NCBI GenBank assembly: GCA_963675935.2
Contig: CAXXPV010000003.1
Coordinates: 558,001 to 622,000, forward strand
DNA from: G963675935 sp963675935
GTDB taxonomy: Bacteria; Planctomycetota; Planctomycetia; Pirellulales; Thermoguttaceae
Direction: 5' to 3'
DNA: 64,000 nt
Shown here: piece by piece, positions 25,551-33,761 of the stretch
Position numbering within the stretch: position 1 is the first letter of the stretch
Layout: every line of letters starts with the position of its first letter
The notes under the pieces: generated by a model
Database searches by the model: none
The model's input: the letters and a program-made list of their open reading frames with translations, nothing else
What the model was told of the DNA's origin: nothing
Program-made: the position numbers and the translations under genes

Positions 25551-28367
25551 ATGAAAAACGACCAATCGAAATCTGATTCCCCGTCCGTCCGCCGCTTGGT
25601 GATTGCCGCGCGGGGCGTGGTGCAGGGCGTCGGGTTTCGGCCGTTCGTTTACAACGCCGCTCGCCGTCGGGGGCTTGTCGGCTGGGTGCGCAACGAGGCC
25701 GACCGCGTGCGGATCGAAGCGCAAGGCGAACCGTCGGCGCTCGATGATTTCGTGGATGCGATTCGCCATGTTCCGCCGCCGGCGCGGGTCGATGCATTGG
25801 ATGTTCTTGATATCCCACTTGAAATCATTCCGAACGACATCGACGGTGGCGCGGCGGTTTTTCGGATTCTTTCGAGCGTAGGCGACACCGCGCCGCGGCC
25901 GACCATTCCCGCCGATCTGGCCACTTGCCCGGAATGTTTGGCGGAAATTCGCGATCCCACCGAGCGGCGATACGAATATCCGTTCACGAATTGCACCCGC
26001 TGCGGGCCGCGATGGTCGATCATCGAGCAGTTGCCCTACGACCGCCCGCGAACGTCGATGGCCGGTTTTGCGATGTGCCCGGAATGTCGAGCGGAATATG
26101 AAAATCCGGCCGACCGGCGTTTTCATGCCCAGCCGATTGCCTGCCCTCGCTGCGGGCCGACGCTCGAACTGCTCGACACGGACGGCCGGAAAACCGCCGC
26201 CGGACGCTCGGCGCTCGACGCGGCCGTGCAACTGCTTTTGGCCGGGCGGATTGTTGCAATGAAGGGGCTTGGCGGGTTTCAACTGCTGGTCGATGCCACG
26301 CAGGCGGAAGCCGTCGCCCGACTGCGACAGCGGAAACGCCGGCCCGACCGACCGCTGGCCGTGATGATGCCGTCGCTCGACGACGCTCGGGCGTATTGCC
26401 GCGTTTCGGACGAAGAGGCCGTGTGGCTCTGCTCGCCGCAGTCGCCGATTGTGCTGTTGGAGAGAATTGAGAATAGTTCTTGCGAAACTGCAAGCGGTCT
26501 ACATGTTTTAACTGGCGTCGCTCCCGGCAATCCGTATCTTGGCGTGATGCTTCCCTACACGCCGCTGCATCATCTGCTCATGGCGGCCGTCGGTCGGCCG
26601 TTGGTTTGCACCAGCGGGAATCTCTCGGAAGAGCCGATGGCGATTGACATTGCCGACGCGCTGCGGCGGCTCGGGCCAATCGCCGACGCACTGCTGACGC
26701 ATGATCGGCCGATTGTCCGACCGGTCGATGATTCGATTGTTCGCGTTTTGCCCAAGGGAGTGCAGATGCTGCGTCGCGCCCGTGGATTCGCTCCATCGCC
26801 AATTACGCTGGGCACTGGGTTTTCTTCCGCGGGGCGAACGATTCTCGCGGTCGGCGGGCACTTGAAGAACACGGTCGCGCTGCTGCTCGGCAATTCGCAA
26901 CAAGAAAAAGAAGAGAAAGAAAATAGCCGGGGGCCAACGGCCCGCGGTGTGTTGGAAAATAATAGCCGGGGGCCAACGGCCCGCGGTGCGGAAGTTGTGC
27001 TTAGCGCCCACGTGGGCGATTTGGACAGCGTTTTAAGCGTCGATGTGTTTCGCCGAGCGATCGATGACCTCGTCGGTTTTTTCCGCGTGACGCCCGACGC
27101 GGTCGTTTGCGACATGCATCCCGATTATGCGTCAACAAGACACGCCGAGCAGTTGTCGGCCGGCTGGGGCGTGCCGCTGTTGCGAGTGCAGCATCACCAC
27201 GCGCATGTCGCGGCTTGCATGGCCGAAAACCACTTGTGCGGTCCGGTGCTCGGGTTTGCCTGGGACGGCACGGGCTATGGCCCCGACGGAACCGTCTGGG
27301 GCGGCGAAACGCTTTGGTGCGGGGGGGCTGAATATTGCCGCGTGGCGCATTTGCGAACCTTCGCCCTGCCCGGCGGAGATCGGGCTGCGCGCGAGCCGCG
27401 CCGTTCGGCCTTGGGAGTTATGTTCGAGATTTTAGGCGACGACGCGCGAAAATACGCCGCCGAGTGGTTCGACAAGAAGGAATTGGACACGCTCGTTGCG
27501 ATGTTGGCCGGCGGGCTCAACTCGCCGCGCACCAGCAGCATGGGCCGGCTGTTCGACGCCGTCGCGGCCTTGTGCGGACTGTCGCCGGCCGGCGGTCGGA
27601 TCAGTTTCGAGGGGCAGGCGGCCATGTCGCTCGAATTCGCGGCCGACGGGCAAGAGCAAACCGCGTATTCGATGCCGCTGCTGGAAGGGGACGGGCAACG
27701 GGGACTGTCCCAATTTTCGCGGCGCGAGGGGCCTTGCGATGAGAAATCGTCTGATCACCGCGAAAATGGGACTGTCCCCCTGGCGTCGCGTGAAGGGGAC
27801 AGGTCCATGTTTTCGGCCGACAGTTTTTCTGATAATTGTGTTTCCCCGCCGAAAAATGGACCAGTCCCCCGTCAACCGCAGATTCTCGATTGGGCGCCGA
27901 TGATCCTCGACCTATTGGCCGATCGCGCGGCGGGCGTTCCGGTCGGACGCATCAGCTCGAAGTTTCACAACGCCTTGGCCGATGCCGCGACGGCCGTCGC
28001 TCGCTCGGTTGCAGGGGACTGTCCCAATTTTCGTCTCAGCGAATCAGTAAGTGTAGTGGGGCAGGTTGCCAACCTGCCTCGAACTGGAAGAAAACATGGC
28101 AGGTTGGCAACCTGCCCCACAGCAAAGCCGACAGTTATAGATTCGCCGGTCTTTAGCCCGCCGCCGATTGTGCTGACGGGCGGGTGTTTTCAGAATGCGT
28201 TGCTCGCCCGGCGGGTGCAAGAGCGGCTGTCGGCGGCTGGTTTTCTCGTGTATAATCATAAGGAGGTTCCGCCCGGCGACGGCGGCATCGCCCTGGGGCA
28301 AGCGTTCATCGCCATGCAACAATTCGGAGCAACCGTTCACGGGTTGGGGAAAACACCGTCATTCTGA
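25551..28367 (+). CDS. hypF: Carbamoyltransferase HypF enlarged by several repeat-encoded insertions
   Basis: 938 aa against about 750-770 in the family. HypF makes the thiocarbamate on HypE that becomes the CN ligands of NiFe-hydrogenase. Domains in order: acylphosphatase (GVVQGVGFRPFVYNAARRRG), two zinc fingers (CPEC...CTRC, CPEC...CPRC), YrdC-like (MKGLGGFQLLVDATQAEAVA), and Kae1-like carbamoyltransferase (VVCDMHPDYASTRHAEQL; HHHAHVAACMAENHL; AWDGTGYGPDGTVWGGE; VLTGGCFQNALLARRV). Extra segments are read from palindromic repeats: two NSRGPTARG units (26922-26986), two palindromes at 27700-27869, and two more at 28014-28120. The last dozen residues and stop lie in a family A repeat. All are in frame. 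Confidence 0.95.
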   Translation: MKNDQSKSDSPSVRRLVIAARGVVQGVGFRPFVYNAARRRGLVGWVRNEADRVRIEAQGEPSALDDFVDAIRHVPPPARVDALDVLDIPLEIIPNDIDGGAAVFRILSSVGDTAPRPTIPADLATCPECLAEIRDPTERRYEYPFTNCTRCGPRWSIIEQLPYDRPRTSMAGFAMCPECRAEYENPADRRFHAQPIACPRCGPTLELLDTDGRKTAAGRSALDAAVQLLLAGRIVAMKGLGGFQLLVDATQAEAVARLRQRKRRPDRPLAVMMPSLDDARAYCRVSDEEAVWLCSPQSPIVLLERIENSSCETASGLHVLTGVAPGNPYLGVMLPYTPLHHLLMAAVGRPLVCTSGNLSEEPMAIDIADALRRLGPIADALLTHDRPIVRPVDDSIVRVLPKGVQMLRRARGFAPSPITLGTGFSSAGRTILAVGGHLKNTVALLLGNSQQEKEEKENSRGPTARGVLENNSRGPTARGAEVVLSAHVGDLDSVLSVDVFRRAIDDLVGFFRVTPDAVVCDMHPDYASTRHAEQLSAGWGVPLLRVQHHHAHVAACMAENHLCGPVLGFAWDGTGYGPDGTVWGGETLWCGGAEYCRVAHLRTFALPGGDRAAREPRRSALGVMFEILGDDARKYAAEWFDKKELDTLVAMLAGGLNSPRTSSMGRLFDAVAALCGLSPAGGRISFEGQAAMSLEFAADGQEQTAYSMPLLEGDGQRGLSQFSRREGPCDEKSSDHRENGTVPLASREGDRSMFSADSFSDNCVSPPKNGPVPRQPQILDWAPMILDLLADRAAGVPVGRISSKFHNALADAATAVARSVAGDCPNFRLSESVSVVGQVANLPRTGRKHGRLATCPTAKPTVIDSPVFSPPPIVLTGGCFQNALLARRVQERLSAAGFLVYNHKEVPPGDGGIALGQAFIAMQQFGATVHGLGKTPSF
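26922..26986 (+). repeat. Two family F units inserted in hypF
   Basis: Identical 26-base units at 26922-26947 and 26961-26986, 39 bases (13 codons) apart, so both are read as NSRGPTARG. They lie between the YrdC-like and Kae1-like domains. Confidence 0.92.
27700..27869. repeat. Two adjacent family H-type palindromes inserted in hypF
   Basis: First: ggggactgtcccaattttcg at 27700 with its inverse cgaaaatgggactgtcccc ending near 27779. Second: ggggacaggtccatgttttc at 27796 with its inverse gaaaaatggaccagtcccc ending near 27869. Together they add about 60 residues within the Kae1-like domain. Confidence 0.88.
28014..28120. repeat. Family H half-copy and a GGCAGGTTGCCAACCTGCC palindrome inserted in hypF
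   Basis: 28014-28042 holds ggggactgtcccaattttcg without its right arm. 28056-28120 is a long inverted pair, gtggggcaggttgccaacct ... aggttggcaacctgccccac. Read as GDCPNFRLSES and GQVANLPRTGRKHGRLATC. Confidence 0.88.
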
Positions 28368-28452
28368 GCGCAGCGAAGAATCTCGTGTGAGACGTGATTC
28401 CACGAGAGATTCTTCGCTGCGCTCAGAATGACGGGCTGCCCATGAACGGCTG
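28331..28452. repeat. Palindromic repeat, family A, overlapping the hypF stop
   Basis: Outer arm aaccgttcacggg at 28331, core cgtcattctgagcgcagcga at 28357 with its inverse to 28432, then catgaacggctgcc. The hypF stop (28365-28367) lies inside the left core arm, so the repeat supplies the HypF C-terminus. hypC begins 26 bases after it. Confidence 0.88.
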
Positions 28453-28477
28453 CCAATTTGGAAAAATAGGCCGTTTC

Positions 28478-28741
28478 ATGTGTCTTGGGATTCCCGGTAA
28501 AGTTGTCGAGATATTCGCGAGAAACGAGTTGCCGATGGCCAAGGTCGAGTACGGCGGCATCGTCAAGGAAGCCTGCTTGTCCTACACGCCCGAGGCCGCG
28601 GTGGGCGACTACGTGCTGGTCCACGTCGGCTTCGCCATCAGTTGCATCGACGAGGCCGAGGCAAATGAAACGATGGAGTTTATCAAAGAGATTGAAGAAC
28701 AGATGACGAATGACGAAAACAGAATGTTGAAGGAAGGATAA
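28478..28741 (+). CDS. hypC: Hydrogenase assembly chaperone HypC
   Basis: 87 aa from the ATG at 28478, because the family must start MC: the N-terminal Cys2 (MCLGIPGKV) binds the iron centre handed between HypD and the hydrogenase large subunit. The small OB-like barrel motifs AKVEYGGIVKEACLSY and VGDYVLVHVGFAISCIDEAEA are intact. The C-terminal 20 residues are charged and probably disordered. Between hypF and hypD in the classical order. Confidence 0.95.
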   Translation: MCLGIPGKVVEIFARNELPMAKVEYGGIVKEACLSYTPEAAVGDYVLVHVGFAISCIDEAEANETMEFIKEIEEQMTNDENRMLKEG

Positions 28742-28763
28742 ATATCGAAGTCGGAAAACATCC

Positions 28764-29058
28764 TCACGCAAAGGCGCAAAGACGCAAAGAAAACAAAGAA
28801 GGAACACTAATCTTCGCTAATCTCCACTAATTATTCTTATTAGTTTCTGTTTCGGAAAGAGGCGGTTGGCTGGATTGTCGCCTTTCGCTCCGCGAAAGCA
28901 GCGATGAATTCGCGCTACTTTCGCGTAGCGAAAGGCGACAAAAGGCTTTCAGCAACAGAAACTTATTAGCGTCAATTAGCGAAGATTAGCGTTCTAAAAA
29001 TAGTTGCCGCGGTTTGTTCCTTTATTTTATTTCTTTGCGTCTTTGCGCCTTTGCGTGA
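28764..29058. repeat. Three palindromes nested inside one another
   Basis: Outermost: tcacgcaaaggcgcaaagac at 28764 and gtctttgcgcctttgcgtga to 29058. Middle: family G halves ggaacactaatcttcgctaa (28801) and ttagcgaagattagcgttc (to about 28994). Innermost: tgtcgcctttcgct at 28876 and agcgaaaggcgaca at 28927, bounded by gtttctg/cagaaac. The 389-base hypC-hypD gap has no gene. Confidence 0.85.
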
Positions 29059-29130
29059 TCTGTTGTCCGATAATAAATGCTGTTGTGATTCCTTGTTCTT
29101 TTATTTTCAAAGTCTGACATTTATTTCCCC

Positions 29131-30234
29131 ATGAAGTATCTCGACGAATATCGCAATGCCGACGCGGTTCGCCGGCTGGCCGAGACGATTCGCGCGTCGG
29201 TCACGCGGCCGTGGAGCATCATGGAGATTTGCGGGGGGCAAACGCACGCCATCGTCCGCTTCGGGCTGGATGAAATGCTGCCGCCCGAAATCACGCTGAT
29301 CCACGGCCCCGGCTGCCCGGTCTGTGTGACGCCGGTCGAAATGCTCGACCGCGCCGTGGCCATCGCCGCCCGGCCGGAGGTGACGTTCTGCTCGTTCGGC
29401 GACATGCTTCGCGTGCCCGGCTCGCGGGAAGATTTGTTCACCGTGAAATCGGCCGGCGGCGACGTGCGCGTGGTCTATTCGCCGATCGACGCGGTAACGC
29501 TTGCCCAGAAACACCCGGAGCGGCAGGTCGTTTTTTTCGCGGTCGGCTTCGAGACGACGGCTCCGGCCAACGCGATGGCGGTCGCTCTGGCCGCTCGATT
29601 GGGCTTGAAAAACTTCTCGGTGCTGGTTTCACAAGTGTTGGTGCCGCCGGCGATGCGGGCGGTACTCGATTCGCCGTCGAATCGCGTCCAAGGTTTTTTG
29701 GCCGCCGGCCACGTCTGCGCCGTCGCGGGCATTGATGAATATCGCCCGATCGCCGAGCAATACGGCGTGCCCATCGTGGTGACGGGCTTCGAGCCGGTCG
29801 ATATTTTGCAGGGCATTCTGCTTTGCGTCAAGCAATTGGAAGCTGGGCGGCACGAGGTTGAAAACGCCTACGCCCGATGTGTTCGGACGGAGGGCAATGC
29901 GGCGGCGCAGCGGGAAATCGCCGAGGTGTTTCGCGTCGTGCCGCGCAAGTGGCGTGGCATTGGCGAGATTCCCGCGAGCGGGTTGGCCTTGCGCGAGGAA
30001 TTCTCCGGCTTCGATGCCGAACATCGTTTTCATGTCGATACGCTTGTGGCCGAAGAGCCGGCCGAGTGCATTGCGGGCGAGATATTGCAGGGCCATCGCA
30101 CGCCGCACGACTGCCCGGCGTTCGGCGTTGTCTGCACGCCCGATCATCCGCTGGGCGCTCCGATGGTTTCGTCGGAGGGGGCTTGCGCGGCGTATTATCG
30201 GTATCGGAGGCGGGAGATTCGAGATGAGGGATGA
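29131..30234 (+). CDS. hypD: Hydrogenase maturation protein HypD
   Basis: 367 aa, normal length. Scaffold with a [4Fe-4S] cluster on which, with HypC, the Fe(CN)2CO unit is built. Conserved motifs: EICGGQTHAIVRFGLDEMLP, HGPGCPVCVTP, FCSFGDMLRVPG, AVGFETTAPANAMA, GFLAAGHVCAVAG, TGFEPVDILQGILL. C-terminal cysteines, including the one in HDCPAFGVVCTP, fit cluster binding. No insertion in this gene. Downstream the hyp order is broken by toxin-antitoxin genes before hypE. Confidence 0.96.
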   Translation: MKYLDEYRNADAVRRLAETIRASVTRPWSIMEICGGQTHAIVRFGLDEMLPPEITLIHGPGCPVCVTPVEMLDRAVAIAARPEVTFCSFGDMLRVPGSREDLFTVKSAGGDVRVVYSPIDAVTLAQKHPERQVVFFAVGFETTAPANAMAVALAARLGLKNFSVLVSQVLVPPAMRAVLDSPSNRVQGFLAAGHVCAVAGIDEYRPIAEQYGVPIVVTGFEPVDILQGILLCVKQLEAGRHEVENAYARCVRTEGNAAAQREIAEVFRVVPRKWRGIGEIPASGLALREEFSGFDAEHRFHVDTLVAEEPAECIAGEILQGHRTPHDCPAFGVVCTPDHPLGAPMVSSEGACAAYYRYRRREIRDEG

Positions 30235-30282
30235 GAGGTAGCCGCTCGCGGCTTTGCAAGAGCAAGTGGAAAAACAGCCATA

Positions 30283-30355
30283 CCCAACGATTTTAACCTG
30301 AATTGTCCCGTTCCACTCGGCAACCACACCACCGTGCCAATGACCCACGGCGGTG
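30283..30355 (+). pseudogene. Degenerate copy of the hypE 5' end (ghost 1)
   Basis: Starts cccaacgattttaacctgaa and follows hypE bases 33765-33837 with about six to eight changes. The start codon is now ATA. No open frame. It lies just after hypD, where hypE would be expected. Confidence 0.8.
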
Positions 30356-30483
30356 TCTGCCGTGGTATTTCCGCCGGCAGCAAATTATGGTAGAATACAC
30401 GGGTGAAGTAATGTAGGTGTTTGTGCCTAAGTCGAAGCCGTCTCGGCCGCTTCATGCTGGACCCAAAACAAAGAGAACCAACG

Positions 30484-30714
30484 ATGATCGGCGGACATGT
30501 GCAAAATGGCGTCGTGATTCTGGATGCGCCCGGCGCGGTGCAAGAGGGCGACGCCGTCGTGGTCAAAGTGGTTGCGGGGGCCACCCCCAAAAAACGTTCC
30601 ACGAAGCCGACGGTTCACCGGGCGTTGGCCAACCTCGCCGGGAAAGCCGAGGGATTGCCGCCCGACGCCTCTGAAAACATCGACTGCTATCTTTACGGGC
30701 ATGCCCAACGATGA
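30484..30714 (+). CDS. VapB/AbrB-like antitoxin
   Basis: 76 aa from the ATG at 30484. The N-terminal strand pattern MIGGHVQNGVVILDAPGAVQ and GDAVVVKVV resembles the small beta-barrel antitoxins that pair with PIN toxins in planctomycetes. The C-terminus (GLPPDASENIDCYLYGH) is a typical toxin-binding tail with a terminal Tyr-Gly. The stop overlaps the toxin start as ATGA. Family assignment by pattern only. Confidence 0.7.
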   Translation: MIGGHVQNGVVILDAPGAVQEGDAVVVKVVAGATPKKRSTKPTVHRALANLAGKAEGLPPDASENIDCYLYGHAQR

Positions 30715-31112
30715 CTGCTTTGTTGGCGGACACGTCTTTTTTTGTGGCCTATCTCAACGCCAGCGACAAGCATCATGTCGAGGCTGTCGAGTGGATGACT
30801 GTCGCTTCCGAATCACTAGTCGTTAGCGAATGGGTTCTTGCGGAATTGGGCAACTATCTTTGCGAAGGTCGAAATCGCCGCTTATTCGGCTCCTTGGTTG
30901 TTGCTCTATCAAAGGAACCGCGAGTCGTGATCGTGCCGGCGGACCACGATTCGTTCCTCCATGCCGTCAGTTTGTATGCGCGTCGGCAAGACAAAGCGTG
31001 GTCGTTTACGGATTGTAGTTCATTTTGCTTGATGAAATCGAAAGGCATCACCGATGCGCTGACGACCGATCGGCATTTTGAGCAAGCAGGGTTTACGGCT
31101 CTTCTTCGTTAA
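30711..31112 (+). CDS. PIN-domain toxin (VapC-like)
   Basis: 133 aa, overlapping its antitoxin by four bases. PIN fold: first acidic residue in LLADTSFFVAYLN, second acidic in VVSEWVLAELGNYL, third in WSFTDCSSFCLMKSKGI, fourth in DALTTDRHF. VapC enzymes cleave tRNA or rRNA with Mg2+. All four acidic positions seem present, so it is probably active. It lies in the block that separates hypD from hypE. Confidence 0.85.
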   Translation: MTALLADTSFFVAYLNASDKHHVEAVEWMTVASESLVVSEWVLAELGNYLCEGRNRRLFGSLVVALSKEPRVVIVPADHDSFLHAVSLYARRQDKAWSFTDCSSFCLMKSKGITDALTTDRHFEQAGFTALLR

Positions 31113-31183
31113 TCGCGAGAAAGATGGTTGCTTGTGTTGCGCGAGGACACACCAACCGGACATTCCTTATCCACGAGGCGAGC

Positions 31184-32866
31184 ATGGCGACTAACATCAA
31201 TCGCAGGGAAGTTCTAACGGGCATGTTGATGTCGATGCCTGCCGCGGCGGCTGTTATGACGGGATTGGCGGATGCGGACCCCTTCGATCCGATGGCTGCC
31301 CCCGGCCACGGCAACGGTTCGGACAAAAAGCCCCGCATGGCGATTACCATCTCGAAAGAGACGACCTACATCACCGAGCCGTTGGACGAAGACGGTTATC
31401 CCGACTACGTCGCCGCATTGAACCAGCGATGCAGCCGCGGCGTGACGCCGGAGAACAACGCGGCCGTGCTGTTTTGGAAAGCGATGGGGCCGGCCGGGAT
31501 TCCCACGGAACGCCGCGAAAAACACGCGAAAATGCTGGGAATGGCGCGGCTGCCGGAAAAGGGCGATTACTATCGTTCCTCCGATAAATTTGCCGCCGCC
31601 GAGGCTTCCAAGAACAAAGAAAACGAAGAGTCGGTCGAGGCGCTCTTGAACAATCCGTTTTACAACCAAATGGAGTTGGCCGAAGCCCGGCCTTGGTCGC
31701 GCGAGGAGTTCCCGCGGTTGGCCGAATGGCTCGACGCCAACGAGCGGCCGATGACGCTGTTGGCCGAGGCTTCCCGGCGCCCGCGTCGCTTCGATCCGTG
31801 GTTTCCCGACAAGGGAGATTTTTCGATTTTCCTTGACTTGGAGACGGTATCGTGCTACCGCAATGTCGTGCATGCTTTTCACATCCGCGCGATGCAAAGG
31901 ACGCACGAGAAAAAAACGGCCGAAGCCTGGAGCGATCTGATGGTTTGCCATCGTCTGGCACGTCTGTTCGGGCAAGGGGCGACGCTTGTCGAATCGTTGT
32001 TGGCTGTTACGCTTGAGGACATGGCCCAGGCTGGCGACAGAGCGTTGTTGCACTTCGGAAAGCCGAATTCGGATCAGACGGCCAAGATGCTCCGCGAGTG
32101 GTCTTCGTTGCCTCCCGTGTTCGATCTGGTTACGGTCCAGGACGTGGGCGAGCGGTTCTTTTTCCTGAGTTGCGCGGTAACATACGCCCGGCTGCCTGTC
32201 GCGGATCGGAATGCGCGTATTGTGAAATTGGAGACTTTTGGATTGCTCGGCGATGAGGAATCCATTGCCAAGCCGATTCTCGATGTGCTTGGCGACGCGG
32301 AAATCGACTGGGACACGGTTCTTCGGCTCGGCAATTCCTGGTGCGACCGCCTTGTCGAGGTCTACCGCAAACCATTGCAGGCCGAACGACAAGCGGCCAT
32401 CGCCGACATGGAAAAAGAATTGAAAGTCATGGAAGCGTCGGTCAAGGACGTGCAATCACTGAAAAAATTGACAGGCGACCGATTGCGCAAGGTGGGTTCT
32501 GAACAAATTGCCAAAGTGTTTGTGCTTCGTTTTTGCGAGTCACTGTTATCTTGCCCCAATACGATGACGAAGTTGTTTTCAATGCGCACCGAGTTGACAA
32601 AAACCGCCTTTGCGTTATCGCAATATCGTCTCGCCCACGGAGGCTATCCGAGAAAACTGGCCGAATTGGCCCCGCAATATCTGCCGCAGGTTCCCAAGGA
32701 CATTTTCCAAAACGACGCCGAATTGCATTATCAACGCCAGCCGGAAGGTTATCTGATCTACAGCGTCGGCCCCAACGGCCGCGACGACGGCGGGAAAAAT
32801 GGTTACAAAAGTGGCGAAGAGCCTTGCGACGACATGGTCGTGCAAATGCCGCCCGCGAAACAATAA
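31184..32866 (+). CDS. Planctomycete hypothetical protein with Tat-like N-terminus and pseudopilin-like tail
   Basis: 560 aa from the ATG at 31184 (GAGG upstream). The N-terminus MATNINRREVLTGMLMSM, followed by a hydrophobic stretch, looks like a short twin-arginine signal. The middle is helical and unrecognised. The C-terminus (ALSQYRLAHGGYPRKLAEL, LPQVPKDIF, GYLIYSVGPNGRDDGGKNG) matches a module repeated in many planctomycete hypothetical proteins and related in pattern to type II pseudopilins. Function unknown. It sits between vapBC and a family C repeat in the hypD-hypE gap. Confidence 0.65.
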   Translation: MATNINRREVLTGMLMSMPAAAAVMTGLADADPFDPMAAPGHGNGSDKKPRMAITISKETTYITEPLDEDGYPDYVAALNQRCSRGVTPENNAAVLFWKAMGPAGIPTERREKHAKMLGMARLPEKGDYYRSSDKFAAAEASKNKENEESVEALLNNPFYNQMELAEARPWSREEFPRLAEWLDANERPMTLLAEASRRPRRFDPWFPDKGDFSIFLDLETVSCYRNVVHAFHIRAMQRTHEKKTAEAWSDLMVCHRLARLFGQGATLVESLLAVTLEDMAQAGDRALLHFGKPNSDQTAKMLREWSSLPPVFDLVTVQDVGERFFFLSCAVTYARLPVADRNARIVKLETFGLLGDEESIAKPILDVLGDAEIDWDTVLRLGNSWCDRLVEVYRKPLQAERQAAIADMEKELKVMEASVKDVQSLKKLTGDRLRKVGSEQIAKVFVLRFCESLLSCPNTMTKLFSMRTELTKTAFALSQYRLAHGGYPRKLAELAPQYLPQVPKDIFQNDAELHYQRQPEGYLIYSVGPNGRDDGGKNGYKSGEEPCDDMVVQMPPAKQ

Positions 32867-32970
32867 GGGCGCATGCCGAAATAGAATGTGTAACTTTCCG
32901 TAAGACGGATTTCCGAATCCGTCCGGTTTTCAGAGACGGATTCGGAAATCCGTCCTACAAATGTGATCTA
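32867..32970. repeat. Palindromic repeat, family C
   Basis: gacggatttccgaatccgtc at 32905 and gacggattcggaaatccgtc to about 32955, preceded by a flank (agggcgcatgccgaaata) that also matches the 8239 copy. Confidence 0.85.
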
Positions 32971-32977
32971 AACACTC

Positions 32978-33012
32978 ATGCCCAACGATTTTAACCTGAA
33001 TTGTCCCGTTCC
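32978..33012 (+). pseudogene. 35-base exact copy of the hypE 5' end (ghost 2)
   Basis: Bases 32978-33012, starting with an ATG (atgcccaacgattttaacct), are identical to hypE 33762-33796, then diverge at ccttagcgaatgggttc. It lies between the family C repeat and the mazEF-like pair. Confidence 0.85.
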
Positions 33013-33041
33013 TTAGCGAATGGGTTCGGTCGAATATGCAA

Positions 33042-33386
33042 CTATCGCCCCAATACGATGTCGATTCCGGAAAGGATCAACTTCAGTTTCGGCTGGGGCA
33101 ACTTTCCAACGTGTTCCGCCAAGAGGGATTTGTCCAATGTGACGATTTGAGAAACATTGGCGATGGATTCTTGGGGCAGCCCAGTGAGTTGGGGCGACAG
33201 AGATACGTTTCCGGGGGCGCCGGCCCATTTTAGATTACTGGTCAGCGGGACACAGACAACCGTCGCAATTCGGCTGCGGTTTAGCGCATCGCCCTGTACG
33301 ACCACGACCGGCCTTCGGAAGCCGGGGCCCGAGCCGGTTGGTTCCGGGAGATCGGCCCACCAGACATCGCCCTGAGAGACTACCAC
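33042..33386 (-). CDS. mazF: MazF/PemK family endoribonuclease toxin
   Basis: 114 aa. MazF/PemK signature: GDVWWADLPEPTGSGPGFRR (the RP-rich loop), PVVVVQGDALNRSRIATVVC, VPLTSNLKW, LTGLPQESIANVSQIVTLDK. MazF enzymes cut mRNA at short motifs. Expressed after its antitoxin, with a 7-base overlap. It lies antisense between ghost 2 and hypE. Confidence 0.92.
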   Translation of the reverse strand: MVVSQGDVWWADLPEPTGSGPGFRRPVVVVQGDALNRSRIATVVCVPLTSNLKWAGAPGNVSLSPQLTGLPQESIANVSQIVTLDKSLLAEHVGKLPQPKLKLILSGIDIVLGR

Positions 33387-33616
33387 TCGTTGCGCTCCAA
33401 GACGCGCCGTGACGCCGAGGCCACAAACTTGTCGCCCTCTTCACCCACTTCAGCACAGACTCGATCCATAGCCTCCGTCACATACTCTGGGGCATGACGC
33501 GCCACATATTCGGCCAAAGCCAAGCTATACACTTCGCTTCGCGACTGTTTCATCTCGTGCGCCAAACGCTCGGTTGCGCAAAACACCGGATCGGGAATGG
33601 ATATCGCAGTCTTCAT
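33380..33616 (-). CDS. Ribbon-helix-helix antitoxin (MazE-like)
   Basis: 78 aa from the ATG at 33616 (MKTAISIPDPVFCATERLAH), the usual start of RHH antitoxins. The strand KTAISIPDPVF is the DNA-contacting ribbon; RSEVYSLALAEYVARH is the helix pair. The C-terminus binds the toxin. The near-palindrome atactattagtat (33615-33627) overlaps the start codon and is a candidate operator for autoregulation (inference). Confidence 0.82.
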   Translation of the reverse strand: MKTAISIPDPVFCATERLAHEMKQSRSEVYSLALAEYVARHAPEYVTEAMDRVCAEVGEEGDKFVASASRRVLERNEW

Positions 33617-33761
33617 ACTATTAGTATAACCTTTGGATGCCGCGCGGGCAACGTGGTTGACGGGCAAGCCAAGCTCGTTCGGGAGGGGAGGGGGGGTAAA
33701 TGTTTTGACCCTACGAATGCGACCGTGTATATTTCAGTCGAAGAAAACAGAGAACCCCCCC

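Noticed and set aside
30823..33027. 15-base match ttagcgaatgggttc shared by vapC and the end of hypE ghost 2
   Set aside because: A 15-base match is expected by chance at this scale; not enough to claim a recombination joint.
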